Shown here piece by piece: positions 1-12,200 of a stretch of DNA of 64,000 bases (position 1 is its first letter; every line of letters starts with the position of its first letter). Position numbers and translations under genes: made by a program. This DNA is from Botrytis cinerea B05.10 (Eukaryota > Ascomycota > Leotiomycetes > Helotiales > Sclerotiniaceae). The stretch is taken from assembly GCF_000143535.2 (NCBI RefSeq), contig NC_037317.1, positions 434,001 to 498,000 on the forward strand, read 5' to 3'. The notes under the pieces are model-generated. The model was given only the letters and a program-made list of their open reading frames with translations. It ran no database searches and was not told the DNA's origin.

Positions 1-302
1 CAGGGATAACCATTACGCTTGCAATCGCGAATTCCGTTTTTCTCAATACGAGCCAGAGTCGCATTTTAGATATTCTTCCAAATGTCCCACTAGCAGAGAT
101 CCAGGCTGCAATGCAGGGATCAGGAACGGATTTCATGAAGACTCTAAGCCCAGATCAGAAAACTGCAGTCTTAGAGGCCATCGTCGAGGCTATTGGTAAA
201 ACATACATTCTAGTCATTGCTGCTGCCTCATTGGTCGCGGTTTTGAGCCTGTTCATGAAAAGAGAGACGTTGTTCATTAGTGCTGCTGTTGCGGCGGGTT
301 AA
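1..302 (+). CDS. MFS multidrug/toxin efflux transporter, C-terminal end (partial)
   Basis: The frame is open from base 3 to the TAA at 300-302 and gives about 99 residues. It carries the signature end of fungal 14-TM (DHA2-type) drug:H+ antiporters: a segment reading NSVFLN, a loop with LPNVPLAEIQ, then LSPDQKTAVLEAIVEAIGKT, a last hydrophobic helix (YILVIAAASLVAVLSLF) and a short basic tail MKRE. The family exports toxins and drugs across the plasma membrane. The 5' part lies outside the window. It converges on an AflR-like regulator 160 bp away, a pairing common at secondary-metabolite clusters. The family call rests on memory of the family and on a small part of the protein. Confidence 0.75.
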   Translation, partial: GITITLAIANSVFLNTSQSRILDILPNVPLAEIQAAMQGSGTDFMKTLSPDQKTAVLEAIVEAIGKTYILVIAAASLVAVLSLFMKRETLFISAAVAAG

Positions 303-459
303 ACTGGGGCAAATTTACCTTCAGATAGTGCTTTTTAAGGGTACAGTCTCTTGGTTAAACTATTTGGAGTTGTATAATTGGTTGGACGGTAAAATTATTT
401 TCGACCCCAGGCCAGGTTGCAATCTTGCTCTTCTATTCTCTATCTTCCTTTAGAACAGT

Positions 460-1957
460 TTATTTTCTTCTGTACCAATTTGATAGTACAGCTACACATC
501 CATGAATCGCACTCATACTACGGACCTTTTGACGCAAAAGAAGCGAAATAATCGAGAGGGTTACGGTTATATTTTCTAGTAGAATGTTCAAACTATTGAC
601 TGATTCCATCGTCTTGCGACCCTTATCTAAGGTTTGGGTTGCCCTATTGACCGAGTCTGTAGCGGCTTGTAAATTTGCTCTGAAAGCATCCTTCACATTT
701 TTCAAGAACTCGCTATTCACCTCATTTAAACGATTTGCAGCACATGGTGATGCAGCTAAGGTCTCTTCAACAGCGGTAATTGAGTCAAGTAACGTATTTG
801 CCTGTCTTCCCAGATCCATGACAAGTATTTGCCTTGGTCTAATATCGTTGGTGATAGAAAATTCGTAGCCGCCGATACTGACCGTAGTAGCATGAGTCAG
901 ATCAACTTTCGAAATATGTGTAAAGCATGCGTCCGTATGCTGAAAGACTACTAGTAAACACATGAGATCTGAACAACTGAGTTGACAATTTGTGCAATCA
1001 ATCATGTCTTGGCAACTTTAAATCACTTCTCTCGTCGCTTTCAAAACATTGTCTAAGTTTGGAGTTGGTGATTCTTCCATCACGCTGGTAATTTTGGGAA
1101 TAAAAAGCGTTAGTCGTGACCGGCCCTGACAAGTAATGGGCGCTTTGTTTTTGTGTGGTGGTGCGTGATTTGAAGAACTCTTGGTGGTTAATTTTCCGTC
1201 TGATATTTCGAGAGCACCATTGTATGACTTCGAGGTAGTCTGAGTTGGGCATTGAAAAGACGGATATGTTGGTGATACTTGAGCCAGATTCCAGTCTGGT
1301 GCATCTAGATTTTTTGAGGGAAGAGCCGTGTTCTGATGGAAAAATATTCAGCAGCAACCTTTCAATATGACAACTTCACTCATATATCCAACTTACATCG
1401 AAACCTGAATCTGTGTTGAGCCAAGAGAATTGCTCCCCCATCTCTTGTGACCACTTGGCCAAATTCTCAAGGTTCAGACTTGAATTATTCGGTATCGATA
1501 TATCGGTAGTATCAATTTCAAGATATGTAGAGCTTTCTATAGATCTCTCCTGCGAAATATCACTACTGCCCACGGGTTGTTCTAGTTCTAAACTTGTTGG
1601 GCTTCCGCTCCGACGCTGTAACCTGGAGTGTAACCTGGGCTCTGAGGAACCGTTGGCACTTTTGTATACGCATTTTATCTCCCTGCTCCTGCATCTTTGG
1701 CAGTCACTTTTTGCATTACATTTGACCTTTGCTGAACGACATGCTTCACATGCTGTTATGGGTCGACGAATTAATGGTTTAGCACCTTGAGCCTTTGAAC
1801 TTTGCCAGTTGAGAATAAAACTGCGGGGTACTCCCGATTTATCAGGAAGACGATTTGGTGTAGTTGGAGACATCGAGTAGTAAAGACGGGCATCTTCTGT
1901 AATCTGATATAAAAGAGTCGGTGTTTTTGATGTATCTACCTTTTCATAATTCCACAT
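460..1957 (-). pseudogene. AflR-type Zn2Cys6 regulator, frame interrupted by TAA
   Basis: Exon 1 is 1957-1397. It holds a Zn2Cys6 DNA-binding domain with cysteines at residues 70, 73, 80, 86, 89 and 96 and basic residues in the first loop. A 64-bp intron (1333-1396, donor GTAAGT, acceptor CATCAG) leads in phase 0 to exon 2 starting at 1332. Exon 2 stays open until a TAA at 1018-1020. The same frame then continues open from there to 460 with matching content: MIDCTNCQLSC resembles the cysteine-containing centre of AflR-family regulatory domains, and VSIGGYEF resembles their later IGxYxL element. No donor/acceptor pair of compatible phase removes the TAA. Read literally, the protein is about 290 residues and lacks its regulatory domain. 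It could be a nonsense allele, a sequencing error, or a functional truncated factor. Members regulate secondary-metabolite clusters; the neighbouring efflux gene fits that role. Confidence 0.7.
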
Positions 1958-3966
1958 CAGAAATCCCGTTAGGTAAAAAGAAGGTAAGGGACGGCGACAT
2001 ATTTTTCAGTTATTTTCCTGGGGACTGCTGGGTAAGCAGGTTTTCTAATACTGTATGTTCTAATATGATAATAACCCAATTGGATATGTAAATGAAACCT
2101 CAGCTACTTCGTCTAATTTGATCTTTGCCGTTATAATCTGATATGTGTCCTTACTAAGCATCTTTGCAAAACTTACAAAGATACTTAAATACATGAAATA
2201 TCATCACCTAGGTAAAACCACTTCTGATTTGGAGTCACTCGATCAACAGGGCTTCTAGGTTCAACCAACAGTTGAGAAGAAAAGATAATGTTGTACATGC
2301 CCCGTTACCTCACCAACAAACATTCGTCAATACCCCTAGGAACTTCTCGAGACAACCACTTTACTGTGCTAGCTTCCAACACCAGAGCGAAAGATAAGCC
2401 TCATCAGTAACATTGAGGAAGAACCCTTAATCCAAACCCTTGAGGGGGAACCTCTACAGGAATACGAAGACACAGTGAAGTATTTAAACGCCGATAATAT
2501 CGATGGCACACCGCACTATCAACAACATTCAAGAAACAACAAGGTCTAGTTCCAGGCTTGTTGCTAGACTTTGTTAATAGTATATCGATATTGGATATAC
2601 GAGATCCTCTTAGAGATCTAGATCGATACTTATTTATATTACATTACCATATCATTTTGTATGAGATAATATTGTAGTACAATTCTATACACCAGTAAAT
2701 TCCACAAGAAATGAATATAAATTCATTAACCCAAGTCTAATTAAACGCCTTGACTAACATTCGAAAGCATTTATTAAAAAATTATCTAAACTTTTAGCAA
2801 TCTAGCGAATGACGACTATATTATCACGTGATAAATCATTATCTAGATCTTGATCTCACACGAAGACCTTTCCTCGTTCGCATAGCCCATCTATTTCATT
2901 GTTGATCTTTGAGACTATTCTCATATTGCCCCTTGTAGCGCGTGTGACAATAACCAAATAAATATTATAATTTTATTATCAATTATTTTGATTCACAAAT
3001 TGATACCTATGTATACACATATAATACAAAATCTCTTTCTCAATATTTCTATTTGACAATCCTCCTATCATATTAGCAAGGAAATGACTAGACCATCACG
3101 ATATATGGCTTGATTGTCGATGACGACAATTCTCATGACCTAGAAACTATCCCCCAACACTCTCATTTGTGCAAAGATTTATGATTCCTTCAGAACAGAT
3201 TCACATCCCAAAAACGATCGATAGGAGACACTAGAGAGACCCAAGAGTCCCAGTCCCAACAATCGCCCCCCAAAGGTATGATAACACATACAAATGCCCC
3301 AGACTCAGCGCAAAGACAAAAGCAAAAGAAAGCAGCCTTTGCACAGATTAATCACGAGCCATTCCCAAAGCCCGAACCCAAAGCGAAGCGAATCTCACTG
3401 TTCCGAAGCTCGAAGCAACCTCTCTAATCAACATCGTAGCGATCATCCCATGCATTCGATCTCATATCTCATGTATCGAACGAAACAAAATAAAACACAA
3501 CACAACACAACACAACAAGGAGATATTCACTACTACCTACATACCCAGATGGAAGTAGAAGTAGAAGCCCTGACATCACACGGCAACGAAAGGAAGAAAC
3601 CGGTGGGAAACAAGAAGAACAAGTCTTGATTGATGAAGGGCATATGTAGAGATCCGCGATCGAGAAGATAAGTAGGTACTTATCGTATTAGCCATACTCA
3701 AATATTCTTCTAGCATTCCGGGCTAATTCATGTTGTCTCGGTAGGTAGTATTTGATATACTCAGATTGATGAGAACACAAGACACCTAAAGTAGCGATAG
3801 AATCTCATTATCGCATTCTCGGTTTGCATCTCGGGTATTCGAAATTGATCAGCCGGTCAACCAGTCAATCAACCAGCCATAGCCTCTTGAAACCCCTTGT
3901 AATCGCACCAGATATTTTGACTTTGACCTCACATGTATACCCGCCTATTCAATCAACAGCCCAACC
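1958..3966. other. AT-rich intergenic region without a convincing gene
   Basis: About 2 kb between the divergent ends of two minus-strand genes. It is rich in TA steps and short A/T runs, notably 2560-3060, and has many stops in all frames. A 111-codon open stretch at 3294-3629 is dominated by Ser, Lys, His and a CAACA repeat and does not look like protein. The upstream control region of the AflR-like gene must lie near 1958-2300; no named element was recognised. Confidence 0.6.
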
Positions 3967-4993
3967 TCAAATCCCCCCTTCACCCTCCACACAAAGCCGT
4001 CCCCACCTCGCCACCCCCGCATACCTCTCCGCCACCTCCGATATGCCCACATCCCCAAAAATCCGCGCCGCCTTCTCATAAAGATCAACATGATAACACG
4101 AGTTCAAGATACTATCCGGCGCGGGCATCGCCGATGTGTAGATACTAGTACTAGGTAAACCCAATGGATGAAAAAGATAAAGCGCAAGAGACAGGAGACG
4201 CAAGGCGAAGAGTTGCAGGAGAGGAGAAGAGGATGTAGAGTGGGAGAGCCTAGGGGGTGTTAGTATTAGTTTGTGTGTTTTTGGTGGTGGAAGAGGGGGG
4301 GTGGGGGTGGGTGAACTGAGAGAGAAAGAAACATACCAAAAAGCATTTTTCAACAGCTCAGCAAATTCCATCCCAGCACATTCCAAGTTCGGCAACGCAA
4401 GAAAAAAAGCACAGAGCGATAACGTATCACCAATCAATTCATGAGTCTCAACAAGTAGTGGGACTTTTCCTCCATCTTTCACAAAAGCCAAACCAGCATA
4501 TCGAGACGTCAATAATGCCAGTTCGGAGTTGAAGCATGATTGAAGCGTGTTGATTGAACGGGAAGATTGCACGAGAATGATACCGAGACGAGTATTAATT
4601 GTTTCCGGATCTTCGGAGCACCTGGTGGAAGAATGTGTCACTTGAGCGGGTTTAATTTGAGACGATGAATTCGAAAGTGTTTCGGTTAATCGCAAGAATG
4701 AATTTCTCTGTGGTTTCGCATCTGAGATAGAATATGAATGCCGTTCCTGAGTTTTCGCGTCTTCGTCTTCATCTTCATCGTCATCGTCATCATCACTTTC
4801 ATATGGGAATTTGGTATATAAACCATGGCGTCTGTGAAGAAAAGATTGCCATTCTATTTCGTTGGTTTCAGGATTTTCTCTATCCATCAGGGTTAGGATT
4901 TGAACAACAATGAGATGTGAAAAGGGGTATTGGAGACGCTCACGGTCTTTCAAAAGCGAGAAGAGCGCGAACCTCTTCGCATCTCTGCACCAT
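3967..4993 (-). CDS. Uncharacterised fungal protein with acidic tract, three exons
   Basis: Exons 4993-4944, 4879-4337 and 4249-3967 join in frame to 291 residues. Intron 1 is 64 bp (GTGAGC donor, CCTAAC branch, ATAG acceptor). Intron 2 is 87 bp (GTATGT donor, CTAATACTAAC branch, CCCTAG acceptor); it is a multiple of three and stop-free, so retention would insert 29 residues. The ATG at 4993 has a good context (AACCATGG) and opens into a helix reading VRALLAFERPENPE. Residues of about 50-65 form an Asp/Glu run. The middle is helical and hydrophobic (ELIGDTLSLCAFFLALPNL), followed by a Leu-rich stretch LLQLFALRLLSLALYLFHPL that could be a buried helix or one membrane segment. No domain family was recognised. 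The splice signals and the clean frame argue that the gene is real. Confidence 0.6.
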
Positions 4994-5687
4994 GGTTAAA
5001 TTTGCTGGTATTGTCATATTGGATCTTTCAATGTATTGATCTGCTATTTGTTGTATTGCCCAGAGAATAGGTAGATTTGATCAAAAGACACGAATGAGTA
5101 ACTTCAATCTAGAGATTAGGGGGGGAATATCTTTCCCAAATGCAGATAAAGGGATAGAAATATGAGCATAATTTTATTACATTAACAACATACAATTATT
5201 TAAATGAAATTTCCCCAACATTGAAACAATCTGGCCGCCTGATATATAGCCCATCAATCCTGCGCCTCGAATCCTCTGGGTCGATTGTTGGAATAGGCCT
5301 GAGCTCGGGCCCTTGATATGCTCCTCAGTTGACCGGCGAGAATCCTTGAATCCGCAGCTTTATACAGTAACCAAGTAAAGTTCGAGAGTAAATAGTTATT
5401 CAGTAGGTTGGGTGATTTCTAGCCTCAAAGTCGGCCTGAGCCAACCGTTATGTGTCCTAGATGTCAAAACGGTAGAATTCTTTTGATCGAATCATATGGA
5501 TGCGTTCCCACTCCCACCATAATGCTACATGTTTCTTACAGTAGCCTTAGACTTGAAAACGGTAACTATGACCGATATTTGCGGCAGCTTAAACGTTGTC
5601 GATGAAGGGCTGGTCTCTTTCCCATATATCTCTGAGGTGGAAGGTGAGCAAGTGCCCGCCTTATCATGATTCATTTTCAGACACGAA
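4994..5687. other. Intergenic spacer
   Basis: About 700 bp between two minus-strand units. It should hold the promoter of the 4993 gene. Only a short G run at 5121-5126 and A/T-rich sequence at 5160-5215 stand out. No gene, RNA or clear repeat was seen. Confidence 0.5.
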
Positions 5688-8600
5688 TTATCCGTCCCTT
5701 AAATCCTCGCACTCATTGTCAACCATGATTTTAGCAAAGTCTGTTAACTCTTCATCAAACTCGATTTCAAAACCTTCGGATACACGCCCGTCGGTAGACC
5801 CATCAGAAGATACATTCTGCTCGTATTCATATATCGTAGCCCCTTCAGATACAAGAAGCTCTTCGATCAAGCGATCGTTCCCGCTACTATCGTCATCGGA
5901 ACCAGGTGGTATATCAGGATCCTTGATGCCCCTCCTGAGAATTCCCAAGGGGCCAAAACAAGTGAATGGTGTGATACTTATATCACTTACATCAAGATAG
6001 TTCACATTTGTCCCTCTTTTCAGCAACAATGGTATAACAGCTCTCCATCTCTTATACACTGCTTGCTGAAGAGGACTTTTTGTACTGCCTGTTATACAAT
6101 ACCATAAGTCGCAATAAGGGAGATCGGGATGCATACCAGGGCCGAGAAGTAGTTTCAGAACAACCTCGGCTCGTCTCTCAAGTACTTCCCACATGATGTC
6201 CTGGAACATACTTGTTTCAGTGAGACCCAAAGTCCCCGCTCGCTCTATAAGGAAGAGAAGTTTTGCTTCCTTATCACATTGTGCAAAAGCCGCCAGGATT
6301 GGAAGGAGATGGTACTCATTATGGCCTTCGAACCCCTGCAAATAGTCTAAAAAAAGCTGGAAACTTTCTATTGAGTCCATGCTAATAGCAACAGCAAACA
6401 GAATCTCTTCTATTCCGCAGGGACGTCTTTGGAGTATCATGGGCCATTCTGAGTGTATTTTGAGTTTACTCCTGACAACGAACGCCGAATTTTCCTGGTC
6501 AGGATGTAATAGCGCATAAGATAAAGGCTTCCACAAGAAACAAACATCGTCTATTAACATTGAATCGCATTTGTTCGTGATCAGTGGTAGAACATCGAGA
6601 ATAATGGATTTCTCCATGGAGACACTTTCCCCAACAAATCTTATGATTTCTATGAGAACCATCAGTAAAAAGCTACCACTCTTTTCTATCGCAAGCTCCA
6701 AGGCAATTTGACAGCTTTCATACTCCGTGTATCCACGTTCACGCATACGAATAAAGTGTTGCACATGTGATGCGTTCTCGAAATGGATAGCAACTGAAAG
6801 AGGAGGGCATTCTCCAAGTTGTAGAGGCCCATCCACAGTAGTGTTATATTCATCGGCGAGAAACCTTTCCACATGTGTTAATTTCAATAAACTTGCATAG
6901 TAAATCGTTGTACCAAGATCATTCCCATTCTTCCACTCAGCATTTTGAATATCGGGAGCAAGATAATCACGATCGTTTTCTGTGCGAAGCCAGGTTTCTC
7001 TCCATTCCGACGAGCCCAGATATTGAACAACTTCGAGTGTGAGATAACCAGTGAAATAAAGGATATCTCCACACAAGATAACGATCTTCTCGTCCCGCGG
7101 GCCAATCGATATAATTCAGGCAGCATTCAAGAGCAAATAGATGTAGCGATAGTTCATCAAACCCGTTCATATATGTAACATTCAGATAAGTTGACGTCAG
7201 ATACTCGCAGACTGAAGAGTGAGATAGTTGTACAGATTTCATTCTCCCCGGGGACACGAAATAGGGATCGTGCAGCTGTGGTCTGCTATAGTCTGTGTTG
7301 TGGGTAACCAAGCTCCCTAAAATGTCAAGGAGTTCTTCTGAATCGCTAAATCGATTATTGATGTTGAATGAAGATTTTGAATCCATTCGAGCCGCTACAG
7401 CTTCAGCTGATTCACGGATCGTTGGTTTCTCGTGACAAATCACCAGCAACATCAGTGCAGCAACGACTATGTCTGTATAATCTTCATGAATATTTGAAAG
7501 CATCCTTTCGTATTTAGGATGTAAAGTTCTGGGCAGGCCCTTCAAAGTCTGTCGTAACATAGCTGGAGTGGGGCATCTTTTCAGAGCATCGAGCTGACGA
7601 TCTAGGGGATGAAGGCTTACATTCAATTAGCCCTGTCCCCCAATGTCATGGGCATTTCATTCTGAATCTCAGGTGGCCACTTCCTAAGTTTTGTATCGTT
7701 TTCCAACTGTGTTTTAACGTATTGACGTGTGTCCGAGTTGACATTTTCATTTCTGGTGAGAAATGTTGAGAGCTTGGGTATCTCATCTATAATTTCTTTG
7801 ATGTCCGCCTCCTTCCGACTGGTCATAAATAGATGTAAGTTTTTATAGGCCTATGAGGACACCTCTCGCAGTAATTCGCAGACAGCCTGTCGATTGCCTT
7901 GTGCGTAACCTCTGTGGCATTCGTCTACTGCGTCTAGGATTAGGTAAAAGGTTCCAGGCATCGTCAATACGGCTTTTAGCATATCTTTCAGCGGAACGGT
8001 AGGTTGAATATCTTTAAAGATGGCTAAAGCATCATTGAGCGAGGCGTCACATTTGACGAGGAGTTGTATGAAAATTGAGCGCGGTAAATTATTGGCATTT
8101 TGTTTTTCGGTTTCATTGAAAGAGAAGTAGTAATATGCGATGAAGCAGTCAGGACTATTGCCCAATAATCGATCACATCCAAGATAACTGTTGAGCTATA
8201 TGTCTGTTAGCACTCGAGCATAACTTCTTAATGGCGGAGGGCTGCCCGCACCACAGAATTGTTTTACCGCAGCCTGATAGACCCTGAACCCAAAGGAAGG
8301 AATTATCGCTCGTCTTCCAATTGCGGTGTTTATTGCTTTGAAGAAACCATGACCCGGTGCCAGGTTCAAAGCGTCTTCGCGCCAAGTCATGATTTGTTTT
8401 CGGGTCTGCGGTCAACAACCACTGGAGAACCTCCTTTTTCTTGGATTCTATTGTCACTGATCAGTATTTTCCAGGAGTTATGTGTCCATCGTTTACCTCG
8501 GGCTTTTATCTTTTCTTTAGTTTCAAAATCCAAACTTTGCTGAGCGATTGTGCATTTTATATCTTGCATACTATCGTTAACGTCTCGAGTATGCTGGTCG

Positions 8601-9232
8601 ATGTTTGTATGATTATTATTGATGCTCTGATTGTAAAGGCTGATACCATGTCTAATTTCGAGAGCGTCGTCTTTAAGGTCTCTTATGTGGTCTTCAATTC
8701 TCTGCGCATTTTCCTTGATATCTCGAATGTCGCATAGAGCCTGCTAGGCGTACTTTTCGATCGCAGCAATGATTTGTCTGTAGCAAGACTTAGCACAGCT
8801 TCAACTCTCCGCGAGTATTCTAGACCTCGTACAGTTGATCAGACTGAATTGCAATATCAAACTGCTCCTTGATATCGTCAAATTTTGACAAACATTTGTT
8901 GATTTTCCTGTCCCAGGAACTCCCCCTCTAATCCATTGATTAAACAAGTTCTTCTCCTCTAATCTTTGTTGAACTTCGTTGATGATTTCCTGACTTTCTT
9001 TCCAGGGCTGTTCGGCTTGTTTAACGAGGCAGAATCGCCCTCCACTTTCATCAATCGCAGCTATATTCTTCAAACCTTGATATGAGGCAAGGAACCTCCG
9101 CAATGTCCTTAGCATACGTTCTAGATCAGTTCGATTGTGTTCAGACAGTCCAACTTCCTTAGACAAAGCTTGGGCTAATTGAATGCAAGCAATGATGCTG
9201 GCTGTGAGCCCGAGAACGCTGACTGGGTTCAT
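5688..9232 (-). pseudogene. Decayed STAND/NLR gene: N-terminal domain, NACHT, ankyrin-like tail
   Basis: Read from 9232 downward, pieces of one NLR-like protein appear in order but in shifting frames. (1) 9232 to about 8940: MNPVSVLGLTASIIACIQLA, the N-terminal domain typical of fungal NLR-like STANDs. (2) 8930-8820: SSWDRKINKCLSKFDD, one frame off. (3) About 8735-8520: a coiled coil with IRDIKENAQRIEDHIRDLK. (4) 8457-8170: GTGSWFL and a Walker A GLSGCGKTIL. (5) 8165-7851: YYYFSFNETEKQ and a Walker B FYLILDAVDEC. (6) 7826-7626: FMTSRKE. (7) 7600-6967: QLDALKRCPTP and HDPYFVSPGRMKSVQLSHSS. (8) 7076-5688: a 462-codon tail with degenerate ankyrin units (SPLQQAVYKRWRAVIPLLL). At least five frame changes or stops separate the blocks, and none fits a normal intron. 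Intact members are self/non-self and immune-like sensors. The long open tail suggests decay is recent or that the tail may still be transcribed. Confidence 0.8.
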
Positions 9233-12200
9233 GTTGGTGGACCGCCTTTTGAGCCTTGTCGGAGATCAAAGAACGGTCATCAACAATTGAACAATACTGA
9301 TTGCGCAAGATCCAGAGTATCTGATTGTGTTATATAAAAAACGATACTACTGTTGGCAGACACCGATCAATGAATTTGAAACGAGAATTAGGGCAGTTCT
9401 TGGAGTTTTGTCTCCTACCAAGGTTGCGAAAGGTAAGATGTAGAATAGCATAAATTTGCTGCATACTCTATCGATAAGCTATGTGAGCATAGCTAAATGA
9501 ACCATGTTGTGTGACTAGCTAGGCCACCACACTCTGAATAGACACATCTAACAAAGCAGCCCAACTACTAAGGTTAATTGAACTCATACACTCAAGTTGT
9601 AAACCTAAAGGATTGCAAAGTGTATTCAGCCATTGGACTCTAGAACAAGAAATCGCAACATCTCGACTTGAGTAAAAGAGACGAAACGAGTCCCGAAAAA
9701 TACAGGATATAGCAACATAGGTACTCTTCCATTGTATTAGCAATGATGTTTTCACAAAAACATTTCCCACTGTAATGTGCTCTTTTCTCTTAGAGGATAG
9801 AGCCACCCCAAGATCAATTACCTTGAAAGGTAGAAGGTTCAAACCGAGAAGAATCGCAAATTATGGCTAAATCATTGCTAACCAAAGCAACGGCGGGGTA
9901 AATGTTGAAACGACAAGTAAGAAGTGACATTGCCCAGTAAAACCTTCAATGACATAACATGAACATATTCAACGACTCAAGCATCGGAGTTATCGAACAG
10001 ACTTTCAAAACTCCTAGAATGAGAGCATTAGATGACTCTAGTCTCGAAGAGCCTTGCTGGAACTTTCTCTCATGCAACCACAGCTAGTGAGGTTATTTTG
10101 GGTACCCTGAACCATCCTCAGAAAAAACCGCGTAAACACTTTTTGACATTCTCCAATTTGTAACGACTCATTTTGTCCCCAGAATGGCCATGTATACAGA
10201 GATGTAAGACTCCATGATATTGCCCAGCTAAAGAGTTTGCCAACGTGGTCCAGTTGGAGAAACTTCCATGAAATGCATAGGATTTTGCGGATATACATTC
10301 TGATACGTTGCCGACCGGCATGATAACAGGTATATTATTCAATGTAAACACGCAGGAATATGTAAGTCAAACATGATGATAGCAAAGTAAACAACGATTC
10401 ATCTAGTGATGACAACATGCCTCGGTTTAATTATCAAATAGAAGCTCCTCTCTGAGTTGTTTTCACAGCAAAGACAAATGCATCAGTGATGAAGCTCCCT
10501 AAATAACGGGTCTCGAGAGTACTCCACCGCCACGCCGAGCAAGGTACGGCGACGTGTTTTATGGACCTTTCGGGTATCTCTCCGACATCGTGCAGCTCTT
10601 GCGGCTCGGTCAACAAATAGTGGTACCGCACGCTGGGTAACATGATTGTGGCAGTGAGATATATTGCCACGAACGGTGACGGATCTTAACACGGTGAGTA
10701 AAATAAAGATGGCTGTGGATAGCAAAACGAATACGTGCAGGTGAAGCTATGGTATGGGGACAGCCCCAGCTTGTGTTGCATATTCAAACCGAACCACTCT
10801 TCGAAAAGGGCGGGGTTGGGGTTGCAAGCTGCTACGTCGCTGTTGTGTGTTGATGAAGAACGACGGAAAAAAGGAAATTGGGAGGAAGGAGACAGAGTGC
10901 ATTCATCCGTGATACTAATGCAGACCTGCACTGCCTTCTTTCAATTGCCGGACAAGACGACGACTTATGGGGACTTTCCTGCCACCTCCTGGGTTTTGAA
11001 GTGTCGGTACGTGTCAGTTCATGCCAGAGCTGACGAAGAAAAGGATGGCTGGAGTTACGCTCGGCTGCGATGGAAGAAAAGGAACGAAATGAGCACATTC
11101 ATCCGTTCCACTTCCACACTTCCGCTGGCTGGCTCGCAGAACAGAAAAAAGATCAAAGGTTTCTCAAACTGTGCCAAGACTTTGCGGAGAGTAAGGGAGC
11201 TTTTGGCGCTAATGGGTAAACTAATCTCGGACGGGAGTCGGAAGCGGCGCAGTGTCAGGAAGGAAGGCTGGAAATTAAAATGAGCTCGAGCAAGGGTGTG
11301 GAAACCTTAGCAGGGTTTGCTACGGCAACCAATAGGAGTGGCGTCTGATATCGACGGAAAGACCCTTGACTAATAAATGAAGCGTGGGTAGTGAGTGAGG
11401 AAAGAAAAAGAAGAGGAGAACCGAGGTGCAAAGACAGCCAAGTGAAGAAAGCTTTTTTTCCTTTTCATGATCAGCCAGATCGTCAAATGAGACAGATTGC
11501 GTGTTTTTTTCTTCTGATCAATCCGCATCAATTGCTTTCGAGATGACATGTGTTTGAAAGCTGACAAGCGTAGCTGTCTTCATATAATTCATTGCACCTA
11601 TCAAAACTCAATTGAACCATTTGTGAAGCTCTAGATTCAACCAACATTCCGTCTGCAGCGTACGAGTGCTGTGTGGCCTGAAATTTGATTCGACCTCTTT
11701 TCCATGTGAAGCTCGGGTAGAGCTATGCTGAGCTTACCAGTTGCACTCCATCGATCTTACCCTATCGTCCAATGAACGCGTTCCACGATACGAGTCACGT
11801 CAGGGATCTCGCCAATGTGAGGAGCTGAAGCTTGAGGAAATTGAATTTATTTCTCACGGCGTCCAAACTGGCACTTGACCGCATTCGGCGTGGCCTATCG
11901 ACGACGGCCAATTGCGAGGCTACCTCGATTCCTGTTTGGGATTATTGAATGCTGATTGTGTGCTTTGATTTGTAGGCATTCGAAGGGACATCCCACCGGA
12001 GCATGCCTCTATCGGAAACTGAGACGGGAAAGTCAAATGTTGCGATGGCTGGGGGCCGAGAACACATGAACACGAAGATCCACTGATGCTTCATACCGCA
12101 TCGAGAAGGGAAGTGGAGTCGAGAAGAGTGGAGAGCTATCCATAAGGAAGGACAAGAGACGTTCAAGACGACGCCGATTACAGCAGAGCCAAACAAATTT

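Noticed and set aside
584..868. 94-codon plus-strand open frame
   Set aside because: Shadow of the AflR-like gene on the opposite strand.
3294..3629. 111-codon open frame, plus strand
   Set aside because: Ser/Lys/His-rich, driven by CAACA repeats, with no domain or splice context.
8441..8737. 98-codon hydrophobic plus-strand frame
   Set aside because: Antisense to the coiled-coil part of the NLR relic (IRDIKENAQRIEDHIRD); hydrophobicity is a mirror effect of charged codons.
8801..9232. Apparent Walker A motif GVPGTGKST in a 143-codon frame at the start of the NLR relic
   Set aside because: It arises from reading past a frameshift. The neighbouring frame encodes SSWDRKINKCLSKFDD, which is what the family has at this place. 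The true P-loop is GLSGCGKTIL near 8270.
10735..11283. 182-codon plus-strand frame
   Set aside because: Basic, mixed composition without domain; overlapped by equal-quality antisense frames at 10686-11098.
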